Below are positions 35,201-45,050 of a DNA stretch of 64,000 nt, one piece after another. The stretch is taken from NCBI GenBank assembly GCA_963995505.1, contig OZ023192.1, positions 9,841,001 through 9,905,000 on the forward strand. Direction: 5' to 3'. Source of the stretch: Hypericum androsaemum (lineage: Eukaryota; Streptophyta; Magnoliopsida; Malpighiales; Hypericaceae). The position numbers and the translations under genes are program-made. The notes beneath the pieces are model-generated. The model was not told where the DNA came from. It saw only the letters and a list, made by a program, of their open reading frames with translations, and did not search any database. Each line of letters begins with the position of its first letter. The stretch's first letter is position 1.

Positions 35201-35499
35201 GGTGCCCAAGGATTATCGATAGTGACCTTGTCGTTGGAGGACAGCTGGTCAACAGGAGGAGGCGGCACTTTGCGAGGCAGTTGGTATGCAAACTGCTGTG
35301 GGGCGGCACCCTGAGTTTGAAAAGCAAGGTGAGATGCATGAGCACCTTGCCCATCTATTCTTGCAAGACGTCCATACATCGCTAAAGCTGGTCACGATCA
35401 GCCACCTCCTTATCCTTCTGATTGTTGCATTTTGGCGGTATGGTCGAAGAGCATCGGCTAGTTACTGATACATCCTGATGCAGACAGAAATGTAACGCA

Positions 35500-35640
35500 C
35501 GGTAATGATAGGTATTGTTTAGAGAAAACACTAGTTTAATTATCAAATCAACTGAAACAACGTGCGAGGCTCTCTATATATAGAGCTACAAGGGTTCAAC
35601 TCCTAATTAGAAGTAGAAACCCTAATATCAATGAATACAA
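35500..35640 (-). repeat. 5' LTR remnant of the decayed gypsy element
   Basis: About 100 bp (35535-35630) match the 3' LTR at 28180-28290, including CTGAAACAACGTGCGAGG and the TATA-like CTATATATAG. The similarity stops abruptly at about 35630, so most of this LTR has been lost. A poor TGATACA motif near 35466 may be the remains of the primer-binding site. Confidence 0.6.
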
Positions 35641-36536
35641 TTATTTACGCATCATTTTATTCAACCAAGTAACAAGGTGTAACGAAGGTTTCATCTGCAT
35701 ATTGTTGCACCCTCAATATAGCTTTGTACCTGTCAGTTGTCATTTTGTTCATCATTGGTTTATTTTGGCTGTTCTCAATTGAAGACAATGCTGTGGAAAA
35801 GCATTAAATTTTTATCTTTTAATACCAACTGATATTCTATTTTAAAAAAATTTGTTGGAGAGAATTCGTGTTGGAACTGTTTATTAGTGTGGAAGATCCA
35901 TTAACTTATTGTCTTAAAATTTTGGCTTGGACATGGAGATTCTAACATTGTATCAGAGGTAATTTCTCTACGAAGTCTATGGCTCGTTGCGCTCGCATGA
36001 CCCACTTTTGAAAGCACGAGAGGTAGTGTCAAGCACGTGCAAACTTCAGCACAATGGACTTCGTTTGAGGGGTCATTTGAGTGACAAATGTGTTGGGTCT
36101 GTTTATAAATGTGAAAGTTCTGTCTACTCATTGCCTTAAGATTTTGAGTTGGATATGAAGATTTTAACTAAGTTTTGAGCAACTAAACATTCACCAAATA
36201 TATGCAGTGAAGGCCGGCCTCCTGAAGAGTGTGCATCGTCAATTTTGTATGTTGTCTGTGTAAGATGTCATAAAAGTTTCTGAGAGAAGTTTAATGTTGC
36301 AGGTTCTTAATGACATTGGTGTTATTTCCAAAAAAGAGCCTTTCAAATGTATCATAAATCAAGGCATCATCCTTGGCAAAGTTTTCTGCTTCTGTTGAGA
36401 CCTAACCAAAGACAAATTGCAAATTCTTATGATGCAGTTTTACACAATGACAATGCCAGAGTTTAAATTCTGGATATCCTAAATATTTACAACGTCTTGT
36501 GCCGTTAGGCTACATGCCCTTTATCTTGTTGGAAAG
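35641..36536. other. Intergenic region with retroelement-like scraps
   Basis: Two related phrases (about 35868-35955 and 36100-36175: 'TTAAGATTTTGAGTTGGATATGAAGATTT' type) resemble ends of small plant retroelements, with a GTATCAGAG at 35950 reminiscent of a primer-binding site. The part 36440-36520 resembles a SINE body (AACGTCTTGTGCCGTTAGGC). None can be bounded. Confidence 0.35.
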
Positions 36537-39231
36537 TGTCGAAAAAAAGTAATGGTGGAAAAGTTAGGCAGAGCTAGTGACCGCTAGGCCCCTAGCGAAC
36601 GCTAGGGGGTGTTCCAGAATGTGGCTGATTTTGGGACTTAGCGGCCGCTAGGACCCTATTGACCACTAGGTGGGGCTGACAACCATTTTTTGTTTTGCTC
36701 AGACTCTTATTTTGGACTCCTAGGATGACCTAGATTGGTTTCTTGTACACAAGAGTTCATCTATTATATAAGGACATATTACCCAAGGGTTTTGTATGGC
36801 TTTGTGACTCGGATCCATCAATAAAAGTTCTCCTTTCTCTCCGTAGACGTAGGCATTAGGCCGAACTACATAATCTCTTGTGTCCGTGTTCTTTGCATAT
36901 TTTTTTCTTGAAGTTGATGAATTCCTAACAATTGGTATTAGAGCTAAGATTGGAGGATATTGGACGGCGCGAAGTTTTCTCTTATGAAGTTTGATAGATC
37001 ATCGAATTTTGGGTTATGGCAAAGGCGTGTCAAGTATCTATTCATGCAGCAAGTTTTTATTTTAACCAAAGATTGTACGGGCTCAAGATCGGCTTAGATT
37101 TGAGCCAACACATTAATAGTTTCAGTCAACTTGTGAGCGACTTGAGAATGGTTGATGTAAAGTTCGAGGAAGAAGACAATGCATTGTTGCTGCTGAATTC
37201 CTTACTGTGTTTCTACGAGAATTTGGTTATAACTCTAACCTAGGGGAAGGAGTCCCTAGTGTTGGAAGATATCACAAGTACTCTGCTAGAGTTTCATCAA
37301 AGAAAAAAAATAGTGATGAACGAATATAAGGGTTGTTTGTGAGGGGAAGCCATGGTGGTCGTAGTGAAGATGGAAGAGGATCCATGTCGAGGTCAAAGAG
37401 GTTAAAAAAAAATTACTTCGAGTGCAGAGAAAAAGGCCATGTAAAGAAGGATTGTCCTAGAAGAACTCGAGATCATGAGAAAAAAGGATCGGGTTCCGTG
37501 AAAGTGGTCTCTTATTCGGACAGGTCAGATGGTGACTGTCTTTCTATTTTGTTAGCTCCAAAGCACTTTGATTCCTGGATTTTGGATAACGCTTATTTCT
37601 TTCACATGATGCCCAAGAGAGGGTGGTTCGACACCTACAAGTTCGTTGATTCAGGTATGGTAACTATGGATGATGGTTCTGCTTGTAGAGTCACGGGCAT
37701 AGGTAATATCAGGATCAAGATGTGGGAAGGTATCGTGGTGAACTTGTGTGGGGTTAGGTATGTTCCAAAGTTGGAGAGGAATTTTATCTCATTAGGAGCC
37801 ATGGATTGTAGCGAGTATGGATATAAGGTTGTAGGCGGGATAATTGATGTGGAGAAAGATGCTATGGTGGTGATGAAGGGTGAAAGAGATGCAAAAAATA
37901 CCAACAGGTTAGTGGGGGGCACAGTTATAGGTGGAGTCACATTTTTGAGTTTCGATGGAGAGGAGAAAAGCTCAGGTCATATGAGGTTGGTTCATATGAG
38001 GGAGCAAAGGCTTGACATAGATGGTTTGAGTACAGTTGAGATTCGTGGAGACATGGATAGCAACCTATGGTTATTTCATAGAGGCATGGTTGGCAAGGAG
38101 CTATGGTTGTCTCTGAGAAGCATTATTAGTTGGGCCCTGCTATGGTTGTCTAAAGGGACGTGCACGTCAAAGGTGTTTGGTAGGTTTGGCATTGGGCATG
38201 TGAAGCCATTGGTAGCACCATGGATGAATCAGGTATCTCACTCAAGGCCGAACGGTAGAGTTCGTGGCATGTCAAAGGTTCTACTTGGTGGAACAAAAAG
38301 TTACATGTTGTATGCTATAGCAAGTAGCATTAGTTTGAGGCAAGAAGTTTCACCAGAAAAGTAGTTCGAGGTTGAGGAGCATGGGGGTGACCGAAAAATA
38401 GAGAGCGTGTCTAATGGTCGCAAGTTGCTTCAGCCGGTGGACTTGCTAGTTGGGGTACGATAGAGGTTGGAGAAAATAGGCCAAGCAAACTCGGAGACTC
38501 GAGTTTGGGGGCTGGCTCCAAGTGATTGAATAAAAGGAGAAGAGAAAGTTGAGATGGTCTTATCGAGGTAGAGTCAGTAGAGTCGGTTTGATTTTGTAAA
38601 TTTTTATTGTTCTTCATGGGGCGGTATTTCATCAAGGTGGAGTTTGTTAAAGTTCGGGTTGAGTTTTATGGTTCTTCGCAAGAGATATTTTCTCGCCAAG
38701 GTGGAGATTGTTGGGAAGTATCGAGAAAAAATAATGGTAAAAAAGTCAGACGACTGCTAGCCCCCTAGAGCCTCCTAGCGAACGCTTGGGGTGTTCGCAA
38801 GAGATATTTTCTCGCCAAGGTGGAGATTGTTGGAAAGTATCGAGAAAAAATAATGGTAAAAAAGTCAGACGACTGCTAGCCCCCTAGAGCCCCCTAGCGA
38901 ACGCTTGGGGTGTTCCAGAATGTAGGTTATTTTGGAACTTAGCGGCCGCTAGGATCCTAGCGACCGCTATGTGGCGCTGACAGCCATTTCCTGTTTTGCT
39001 CAGACTCTATCTTGGACTCCTAGTATGACCTAGATAGGTTTCTTGTACACCAAGAGTTCGTCTAATATATAAGGACATGTTACTCAAGGATTTTGTATGG
39101 CTTTGTGACTCGGATCCATCAATAAAAGTTATTCTTTCTCCCCGTGGACGTAGACAATATGCCGAACCACGTAATCTCTTGTGTCTGTGTTCTTTGCGCG
39201 TTTTGTTCTCGAAGTTGCTAAATTCTTAACG
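36537..39231 (+). mobile_element. Deleted Ty1/copia derivative, TSD TATCT
   Basis: LTRs lie at 36537-36930 (394 bp, TGTTGG...TAACA) and 38828-39231 (404 bp; final base is G instead of A). The exact duplication TATCT is at 36532-36536 and 39232-39236. A primer-binding site TGGTATTAGAGC begins at 36933. The 3' LTR is preceded by AAGGTGGAGA. The interior holds gag, the protease start and a GAG-pre-integrase piece but no integrase core, RT or RNase H, so it is non-autonomous. A 119-bp block containing the LTR start is duplicated (38678-38796, 38797-38915). Confidence 0.93.
36967..38364 (+). pseudogene. gag / protease / pre-integrase remnant of the copia derivative
   Basis: The gag N-terminus is readable near 36970-37055 (SSNFGLWQRRVKYLF). 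After a frame change, 37070-37240 reads like the gag core (INSFSQLVSDLRMVDVKFEE). The frame 37333-38364 then gives the zinc knuckle CRE.KGHVKKDC, and a protease-like segment WILDNAYFFHMMPK in which the usual DSG of the active site reads DNA. A stretch LERNFISLG follows, and then a pre-integrase-like SGHMRLVHMREQ. Downstream residues to 38364 do not match integrase. A related coding piece lies at 49701-50039. Confidence 0.8.
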
Positions 39232-39236
39232 TATCT

Positions 39237-40069
39237 ATCTGCGAATTCCGCTGTAGTATCAAGTGAACTCCATCAAGAAATATTTCCGGATGAAAAGGTG
39301 ACTTGCTCAAATAATCCCGATTCCGGAGCATATTTACTCAAATATGACAAAATCAGGTAACAAAATTTCAATTTATTTTTTGCAATACAGGTGACAAAAT
39401 CAGGTGATTCCTATGTACTCAAAGATGATCCTTATATCCGAGTAACTTGTAGTACAAGTGGTAACCAGATTTTTTACCCTAGTTTTATATAGACACATGC
39501 TATGGTCGTTCCAACCATCCCGAATTCGTCAAACTTGCCATTCCCGATCGTCTTTAGTATAGGAATGGTAATGTACATGATACATGTAAGGTAGCAGATT
39601 TGGTCATGGAAGGCCAAATCTAATAAGGACTGTCCTGGATGATTCAATAGTTGATTTAGTTATGATTCAATGGTTCACTTAATTATGATTCAATGGTCTA
39701 TTTTTTTCCGTCTCGGATAAATTGGGGTCCGTCCCAGTTATTCAGTTACGATTCAATAGTTTACTCAGTTACGATTCAATAGTTTACTCAGTTACGATTC
39801 AATAGTTTACCCAGTTATGATTCAATGGTTGTGAACTTTTTTTATTTTGTACTCCCATATTTTTTTATTTTTGTAAACTAGTCCCCGCGTGTCCTTCAAT
39901 AAAAATCTTCCAGCACCGTGCTGGGTTTGGCCTCCAGGACTAAATCCGGTCCCACATGTAAGATTCATAGGACCTAGATCTTTATCATTTGTTTTAAGAG
40001 TTGACCAAAATTCTTATCTTTATCCACTTTAAAAATAAAGATTCTGGTAGGATCTGAGTCCTAGAAAAT
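39237..40069. other. Intergenic region with a ~23-bp tandem repeat
   Basis: No gene is visible. Between about 39630 and 39830 the phrase CAGTTACGATTCAATAGTTTA and its variants is repeated; three near-perfect units are at about 39740-39810. The rest is AT-rich unique DNA. Confidence 0.6.
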
Positions 40070-40715
40070 TGTAACGCCCCGTGATTTGACCGACTGTCTC
40101 CACAGACCAACATAGGTCTTTTCTAGCATGCTTTGTCCTCATTCGCACACACCCTAGAAAACTTTTCAGGAGGTCACCCATCCTGATCCTACTTTTGGCC
40201 AAACGCGTTTAACCTTAGAGTTCTCTCAACATGTGTGCCACAAAAAAAAGTGCACCTTGTTGATATGGATAGTACCAATCAAATCACATAAGCATTTCAG
40301 ACAGTACAAATTATTTACGGGGTATCAAATTCACCCCTCTTTAAATACGCGAAGCCCTCGTCGCGCCAGAATCAGACAATCCCAGAATCTCTAGTATTCT
40401 GGTACGTTCGATCCCTGAACCACACCGTAATAGCCAAAGTTTTTGCTCTGATACCAAATATAACACCCCAAAATTTGACCGACTGTCTCCACAGACCAAC
40501 ACGGGTCTTTTCCATCATGTTTTGTCCTCACTCACACGCATCCCGAAAACTTCCCAGGAGGTCACCCATCCTGATCCTACTCCCGGCCAAACACGTTTAA
40601 CCTTGGAGTTCTCTCAGGATGTGTGCCGGAAAAGAAGGTGCACCTTGTGAGTATGGATAGTACCAATCAAATCAGTTAAGCATTTCAGACAGAACAGATC
40701 ATTAACGGGGTATCA
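40070..40715 (-). mobile_element. Cassandra-like TRIM with 5S rRNA-like LTRs
   Basis: Two LTRs (40070-40327 and 40459-40715, about 257 bp) enclose only 131 bp. On the - strand the 5' LTR (right copy) is followed by a primer-binding site complementary to Met tRNA (reverse complement GCTCTGATACCA at 40445-40456). Each LTR contains, on the - strand, a stretch closely resembling the 3' half of plant 5S rRNA (near 40550-40630 and 40155-40235; AGAACTCCAAGGTTAAACGT and GGATGGGTGACCTCCTGGGA). That combination defines Cassandra elements, which have no coding capacity. I see no matching 5-bp duplication. Confidence 0.9.
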
Positions 40716-40854
40716 CAAAAACTAAGTAGGATTAGGGCAACCCTGCCAGTCCGCGTTATTCAAAAATTATTTAATTTTTAAAAATAAATTGATTATTCAC
40801 AAATAGCAAGGCGGCACTAAAAAATGTTAATGCAATTTTTAGTTCATTAAAAAA

Positions 40855-42231
40855 GGGAAAATTATTCTCACGTCCCTGTACTTTGGTCACCCTCCCCCTA
40901 GGGTCCCTGGATTTTGAAAAATAATTTTTTCATCCCTAAGTTTTTATGATAATAGACTCTCGGGTCCCTGGAGCTAAAATATTCTATATTCTTCAACGAT
41001 ATCTCACTTGAAAAGACCAAAATGCTCCTTCCACTTAAAAAAATTGAAAAAAACCATCCTTCTTCCTCCCACCCATCATCTTCTTCAACTCCCTTCTTCT
41101 TCTTTCCCAGAAATCAAATCAACCCAGACACAACATCCAATTAAATACCAAATTATTTCAATCTAGAACATAACATTAAGAACAGTAAACCATAATTCCA
41201 GAATTATTTCAATCTTTCCCAGAAAGTTCACGAACATGGATACCCATTAAGACCTTTACCTTAAAAAATGCCAAGCAAGGCCTTACCTAAGTTGCTGATT
41301 CTCCTCTTCCCGCCTCAGATCTGGCCTCTCCATCGGTGGCTCCAAGGTTCGGCCAGAGTCCCACTCCTTCGTGTCTCTCCACCGCGTTGTGGCGATGTCC
41401 ATCCACTAGAGGAACTCCACCTCTAGGTTGGAGAGGAGGAGCTTGCATCCCACTCACGTGCCAACATCGTCGGTATCACCATTAATGAGTACCAGGTGAA
41501 GCGGGCCCGGATCCATAACAAGAAGGCCAGAACTGGTGAGCAACACGCAGGCTTGCCTCTATCATCGGAGCTCCCATGGTTGAAGAGGAGCCCTCGGATC
41601 TGAACCATCTTCCTTCGTCTTCACCAGATCAGAAGGTTCTCTGACAAATTGAACATTTGGGTTTCTCCACCTTGTCTCCAGAAACAACAGCCAACACAAA
41701 TCCACTATCCAATCAAAGTAAAGTCACGAACTTGACCAAAATCATACAGTCAAAGCAAATCACATATGTGAGCTAACCAAACCACAACAAGTGAAACGAA
41801 ACCCAGAGTGGGTTCTTCAAGAACAAGAAAACCCACGATCTGTTGGGGTTGGGCTTCGGTGGACAAGAACCCTTATATACCATTTTAATCGACAACGATT
41901 ACGTGGACAAGGCGGCAATTTCGTGGACAAGAACCCTAATTCTGGAGGGTAATTAAGTGGACAAGAACCCTTTTAATCGACGATGATTACGTGGACAAGA
42001 CAATGATTACGTGGAAAAGGGAGAAGAAAGATGATTTTTTTTAATTTTTAAGTGGGAGGGGCATTTTGGTCATTTTAAGTGGAGGTTCGCCGGAGAATAT
42101 AGAATATTCCAGCTCCAGGAACCCGATAGTCTATTATCATCAAAACTTAGGGACGGAAAAATTATTTTCCAAAATCCAGGGACCCTAGGGGGAGGGTGAC
42201 CAAAGTACAGGGACGTGAGGGTAATTTGCCC
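40855..42231. mobile_element. Long-TIR element, copy B
   Basis: The left end GGGAAAATTATTCTCACG...CCTGTACTTTGGTCACC is matched in inverted orientation by the right end (...GTGACCAAAGTACAGGGACGTGAGGGTAATTTGCCC). Inverted similarity extends about 200 bp (ATTTTGAAAAATAAT, GACCAAAATGC). TTAAAAAA flanks it on both sides, an 8-bp match but of low complexity. The middle (41280-41660) is GC-richer and contains no recognised domain. It belongs to the same family as copies A, C and D. Confidence 0.82.
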
Positions 42232-42749
42232 TTAAAAAAATTAAATATTAAGAAACCAAATAAGTAAATCTAAAAAATATTCGAAGTTGGATAGGGTGAC
42301 ATTGATAATTTGGTATTATGTTTAATAATTAATATGCATATATATTATTTTAATATTATATAAAAAAAATTGGATAAAATGAGGGTAGGATCCTAAAGAT
42401 CCATATCCATGCCATTATTCTTTTTAAAAATAAAAATCTAGGCCTAGACCCGATCAAAATCAACGAGTCTGGTACATTTCGAATCTAGATCCGAGTAGAC
42501 CCTTAAAATAAAAGTCTAATTACCATCCATAATTCCATACCCCATTACCATATAAGATATTAGTTGACGATTTAAGAGGAAATCATCAAAGTTTTGCCAC
42601 TTTAATTTATTAATTCTTTGGCAACATTTACTCGGAGAAAATATTAGATCATTAAAACAAGCAAATAATATATCATTAAACAAGCAGATGGTACAACACA
42701 ATAGATGGTAAACCAATTATTCAACTGATAAAGGCTGCTTCAAATTGGT
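42232..42749. other. AT-rich 3' flank of the O-methyltransferase gene
   Basis: No gene or known repeat is seen. The 3' UTR and polyadenylation site of the - strand O-methyltransferase should lie here, close to 42750. Confidence 0.5.
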
Positions 42750-44442
42750 TCACTTGTATGATTCCATCACGGCCCATATACCACATACGATACATGCAAC
42801 TTTGAAATTGGTAAAACCAGCAGCCTTAGTGAGGAGCTCATATTCCTTAGCAGTCCTTTGTCTTCCTGCGTGCAAGGTCAACATGGAATTGTCGAAAGCT
42901 GAAGCACACTGGGAAGCTTTGGTGAGTTCAGGTGTTTCCGGAATTATTATACTAACTAATACGAGCTTTCCTTTCTCTGACAAGGCTTCATATATGTTCC
43001 TGAACACTTTCACTACATTTTCATCGCTCCAGTTATGACATGTATCCTGCAGATTATATGGCGGTCGGTTAAAACTCGAGAATAATATCAGATTTAATCG
43101 GTAAAGCACTCTTTCTGGATGCTAATTAAGAACATGGATCATAAATACCTTAATCATTATTGCATCTGCCTTAGGAATGCTCGAGAACATGTCTCCTCCA
43201 ACGTGTCTGATTCCTGTGTCAAACGATTGATGACCAAACGGAAATTAGAATTTATTTGATGATCACGAGCCCTATATTTCTCCTCAGATGAGGAGGAGAC
43301 TCTAAGTCTTCTTTACGAAAACACCTGAACATATAATACGCAAACTAATTCAGATTCGAATAAAACTGCCTACTCTATTAAGTGGTTAAAGAGGAACTAG
43401 CTAGTTTTTTTTTGAAAGGTAAATATTATACCTAGTTACAATGTCAAGGATTGAACCCTTGACCTCCTTGAAGTGAAGCAACGCCTATGCCGCTAGGCCA
43501 AAAGCCCGTTAGCAGGAACCAGCTATCTAATCCGGTTGTCTTTGAAAATATTTTAAAACTTCTAATAGAAACATGAACTTGACAGATTATTTTTTAAATC
43601 AATTAATACCAGAGTAGATGATTTGAATTATTACCAGAGTAAGAAGGAGCATGACTAACCACATGGGGCAGGTCATAGTTAATCCCTTTAATCGCCGGAT
43701 GCTTGGAGATGATCATGTTCAAGGTCCTACCAGTACCACCAGCAACATCAACCAGCGAGTGGATCCCCGAAAATCCTTTGTATTTGTCCAGAATCTCTTT
43801 CACAACGGTGTTAGAGAAGCCAGCCACTGCCTCGTTGAAGAAAGTGCTCAACTCCGGGTCTTGGTTCATGTACTCAAACATGGTTTTTCCATGCACTTTT
43901 TTGAACAAATTCCCACCTTCCAATATCACATCCTTCATGTTCAACCTGCATAGAATCACAAATTATTCTTAAAAAGGTTCTTCGCTGGAACACTCCAAAC
44001 TATTCCAAGAAGATTCATGAGATACTTAACCCGTAATTTACCAAGTTTGCTTCACTGGAGGTTTATGAGAAAGGGTTAACGCCTTGATCAAGTTGGCATC
44101 GGCGTCTTCCCCTCGAAGAAAGAACTTGCAAGCAGGCGTAAGCCCGTAAAGCTTGACGAACTCGCCATCGTCGACGTATCTCAATGAGAAATTAAGAAGG
44201 GAATGGCTAGCAAAGAGCTGAAGCATACGGTCAATCATAGAAGGAGCATCCGGGTTCTGTGTTGGAAGTTGAGAAGCGATTTCGGCTGCCGAGACATAAG
44301 AACCGGAGCCAGCTTTAGCTATTATAGTGAAGAGGTCTAGCTCTAAGGCTGCGTTAAGGACCAAAGGAAAGACATGGGCATTTACCAGAAGCATCGCATC
44401 GAGGCATGCTTCTTCATGTCTGTGATTCTGGGTGGGACTCAT
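42750..44442 (-). CDS. COMT-type plant O-methyltransferase
   Basis: Four exons on the - strand (44442-44042, 43945-43635, 43213-43149, 43046-42750) join to an uninterrupted 357-residue protein, the usual length for type I plant O-methyltransferases. The N-terminal part (1-133) is the dimerisation domain. SAM-binding motif I is VDVAGGTG at 199-206, with HVGGDMF at 241-247, and the catalytic base is H263 in CHNWSDEN. Family members are cytosolic and transfer a methyl group from SAM to phenolic hydroxyls (or amines) in phenylpropanoid, flavonoid or alkaloid pathways. Compared with alfalfa COMT, the positions of both Glu residues that flank the catalytic His are changed: Ser291 and a Gln in AGRQRT. 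Substrate is therefore not predictable and activity may be altered. Splice sites are all GT-AG. Confidence 0.93.
43404..43513 (-). mobile_element. tRNA-derived SINE in O-methyltransferase intron 2
   Basis: On the - strand it starts near GGGCTTTTGGCCTAGCGGCA (A-box region), has a B-box-like GGTTCAATCC, and ends in eight A (T8 at 43405-43412 on +). It is flanked by AGGAACTAGCTA (43392-43403) and AGGAACCAGCTA (43514-43525), 11 of 12 identical. These are the expected features of a short SINE. Confidence 0.85.
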
Positions 44443-44560
44443 TGTAACTGTCTCTTTAGCTAAAATTGCTTAACTATTGCTGGTTTTGGGCTAACTTTGA
44501 GTGTTTAAGGTCTCTTGAAGGGGTTATATTGGTTTGATATTGTTTTCTCTGATCAAGAGG

Positions 44561-44570
44561 GTATATATAG
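44561..44570 (-). promoter_or_regulatory. TATA box of the O-methyltransferase gene
   Basis: On the - strand CTATATATAC lies about 120 bases upstream of the ATG at 44442. A start about 30 bases downstream would leave a leader of roughly 90 bases, which is normal for plant genes. Confidence 0.7.
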
Positions 44571-44728
44571 AGATGTTACATGCGTACGGGAAAACTTATT
44601 ATTTGTTTAATGGGCAACTTACATAAGAAGCTCATGAAGTCATATTCATGATTTTAATTCAGCGCTTTGACGGCTATAGAAAATACTTGATTATAACTCT
44701 CGTGTATATATAAAATAAAACCAATATT

Positions 44729-45050
44729 TTTTCAAAACCAACTCGAAAAGCGACCGGTTCTAATTTTTGTTTACGAATGGACATGAAGTTTTGGTTAAAT
44801 GATTATATTTAGTATAAAATTGTCAAGTAAAATTTTGAATATTTTAAATTTCGTTGTAAAATTTATGACTTACAAATATTAAAATTATAATTTAATTTTG
44901 AATTTCTCTAAATCTTAATGAACTAAACTCTAAAAAAATTTCAAACAAAATTATTTTTTTGGTTATTTTGACTGAACCAAGAGGTGTAACCGGGTTATCT
45001 GGTTAGTCTAACCAATTGATTGTTAGTCAAACTTGGTGTTCCATCCTATC
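44729..45050. mobile_element. Degenerate MITE remnant of the CAATRTTTTT..AAAACC type
   Basis: The segment begins CCAATATTTTTTCAAAACCA, like the left end of the hAT-type MITE at 14961, with a GCGACCGG and an AT-rich core. The right half has GTAACCGGGTTATCTGGTT-like sequence but no recognisable inverted end. It is a decayed copy or a relative. Confidence 0.45.

Larger units (their letters stand above)
28337..35480 (-). pseudogene. Decayed Ty3/gypsy gag-pol, split by two solo LTRs
   Basis: Pieces in - strand order: gag-like (35380-34600, QFAYQLPRKVPPPP near 35285); protease region (34500-34050; active-site triplet reads DSR rather than DSG); RT (about 33620-33087, catalytic YFDD near 33230, then [11 protein letters not shown]); RNase H (about 33000-32650, ELYCDASKVEL); integrase zinc-finger region (about 32480-32291), resuming after an insertion at 30876 with core motifs SIVFDRDTRFVSHF and HTTLKQMAK up to about 30300; the C-terminal part resumes at 28815 (FVWTVLTKEHF, INPNAYRLRLPSHIRTSDV). 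Stops and frameshifts are frequent throughout. The element is clearly older than the gypsy at 172-6759. Confidence 0.85.

Noticed and set aside
39630..39830. CRISPR-like direct repeats
   Set aside because: Units are contiguous and degenerate with no unique spacers, and the DNA is a plant nuclear genome.
40150..40640. Genuine 5S rRNA genes
   Set aside because: Only the 3' half is well matched and it is embedded in short LTRs with a primer-binding site, so it is a Cassandra-like TRIM.
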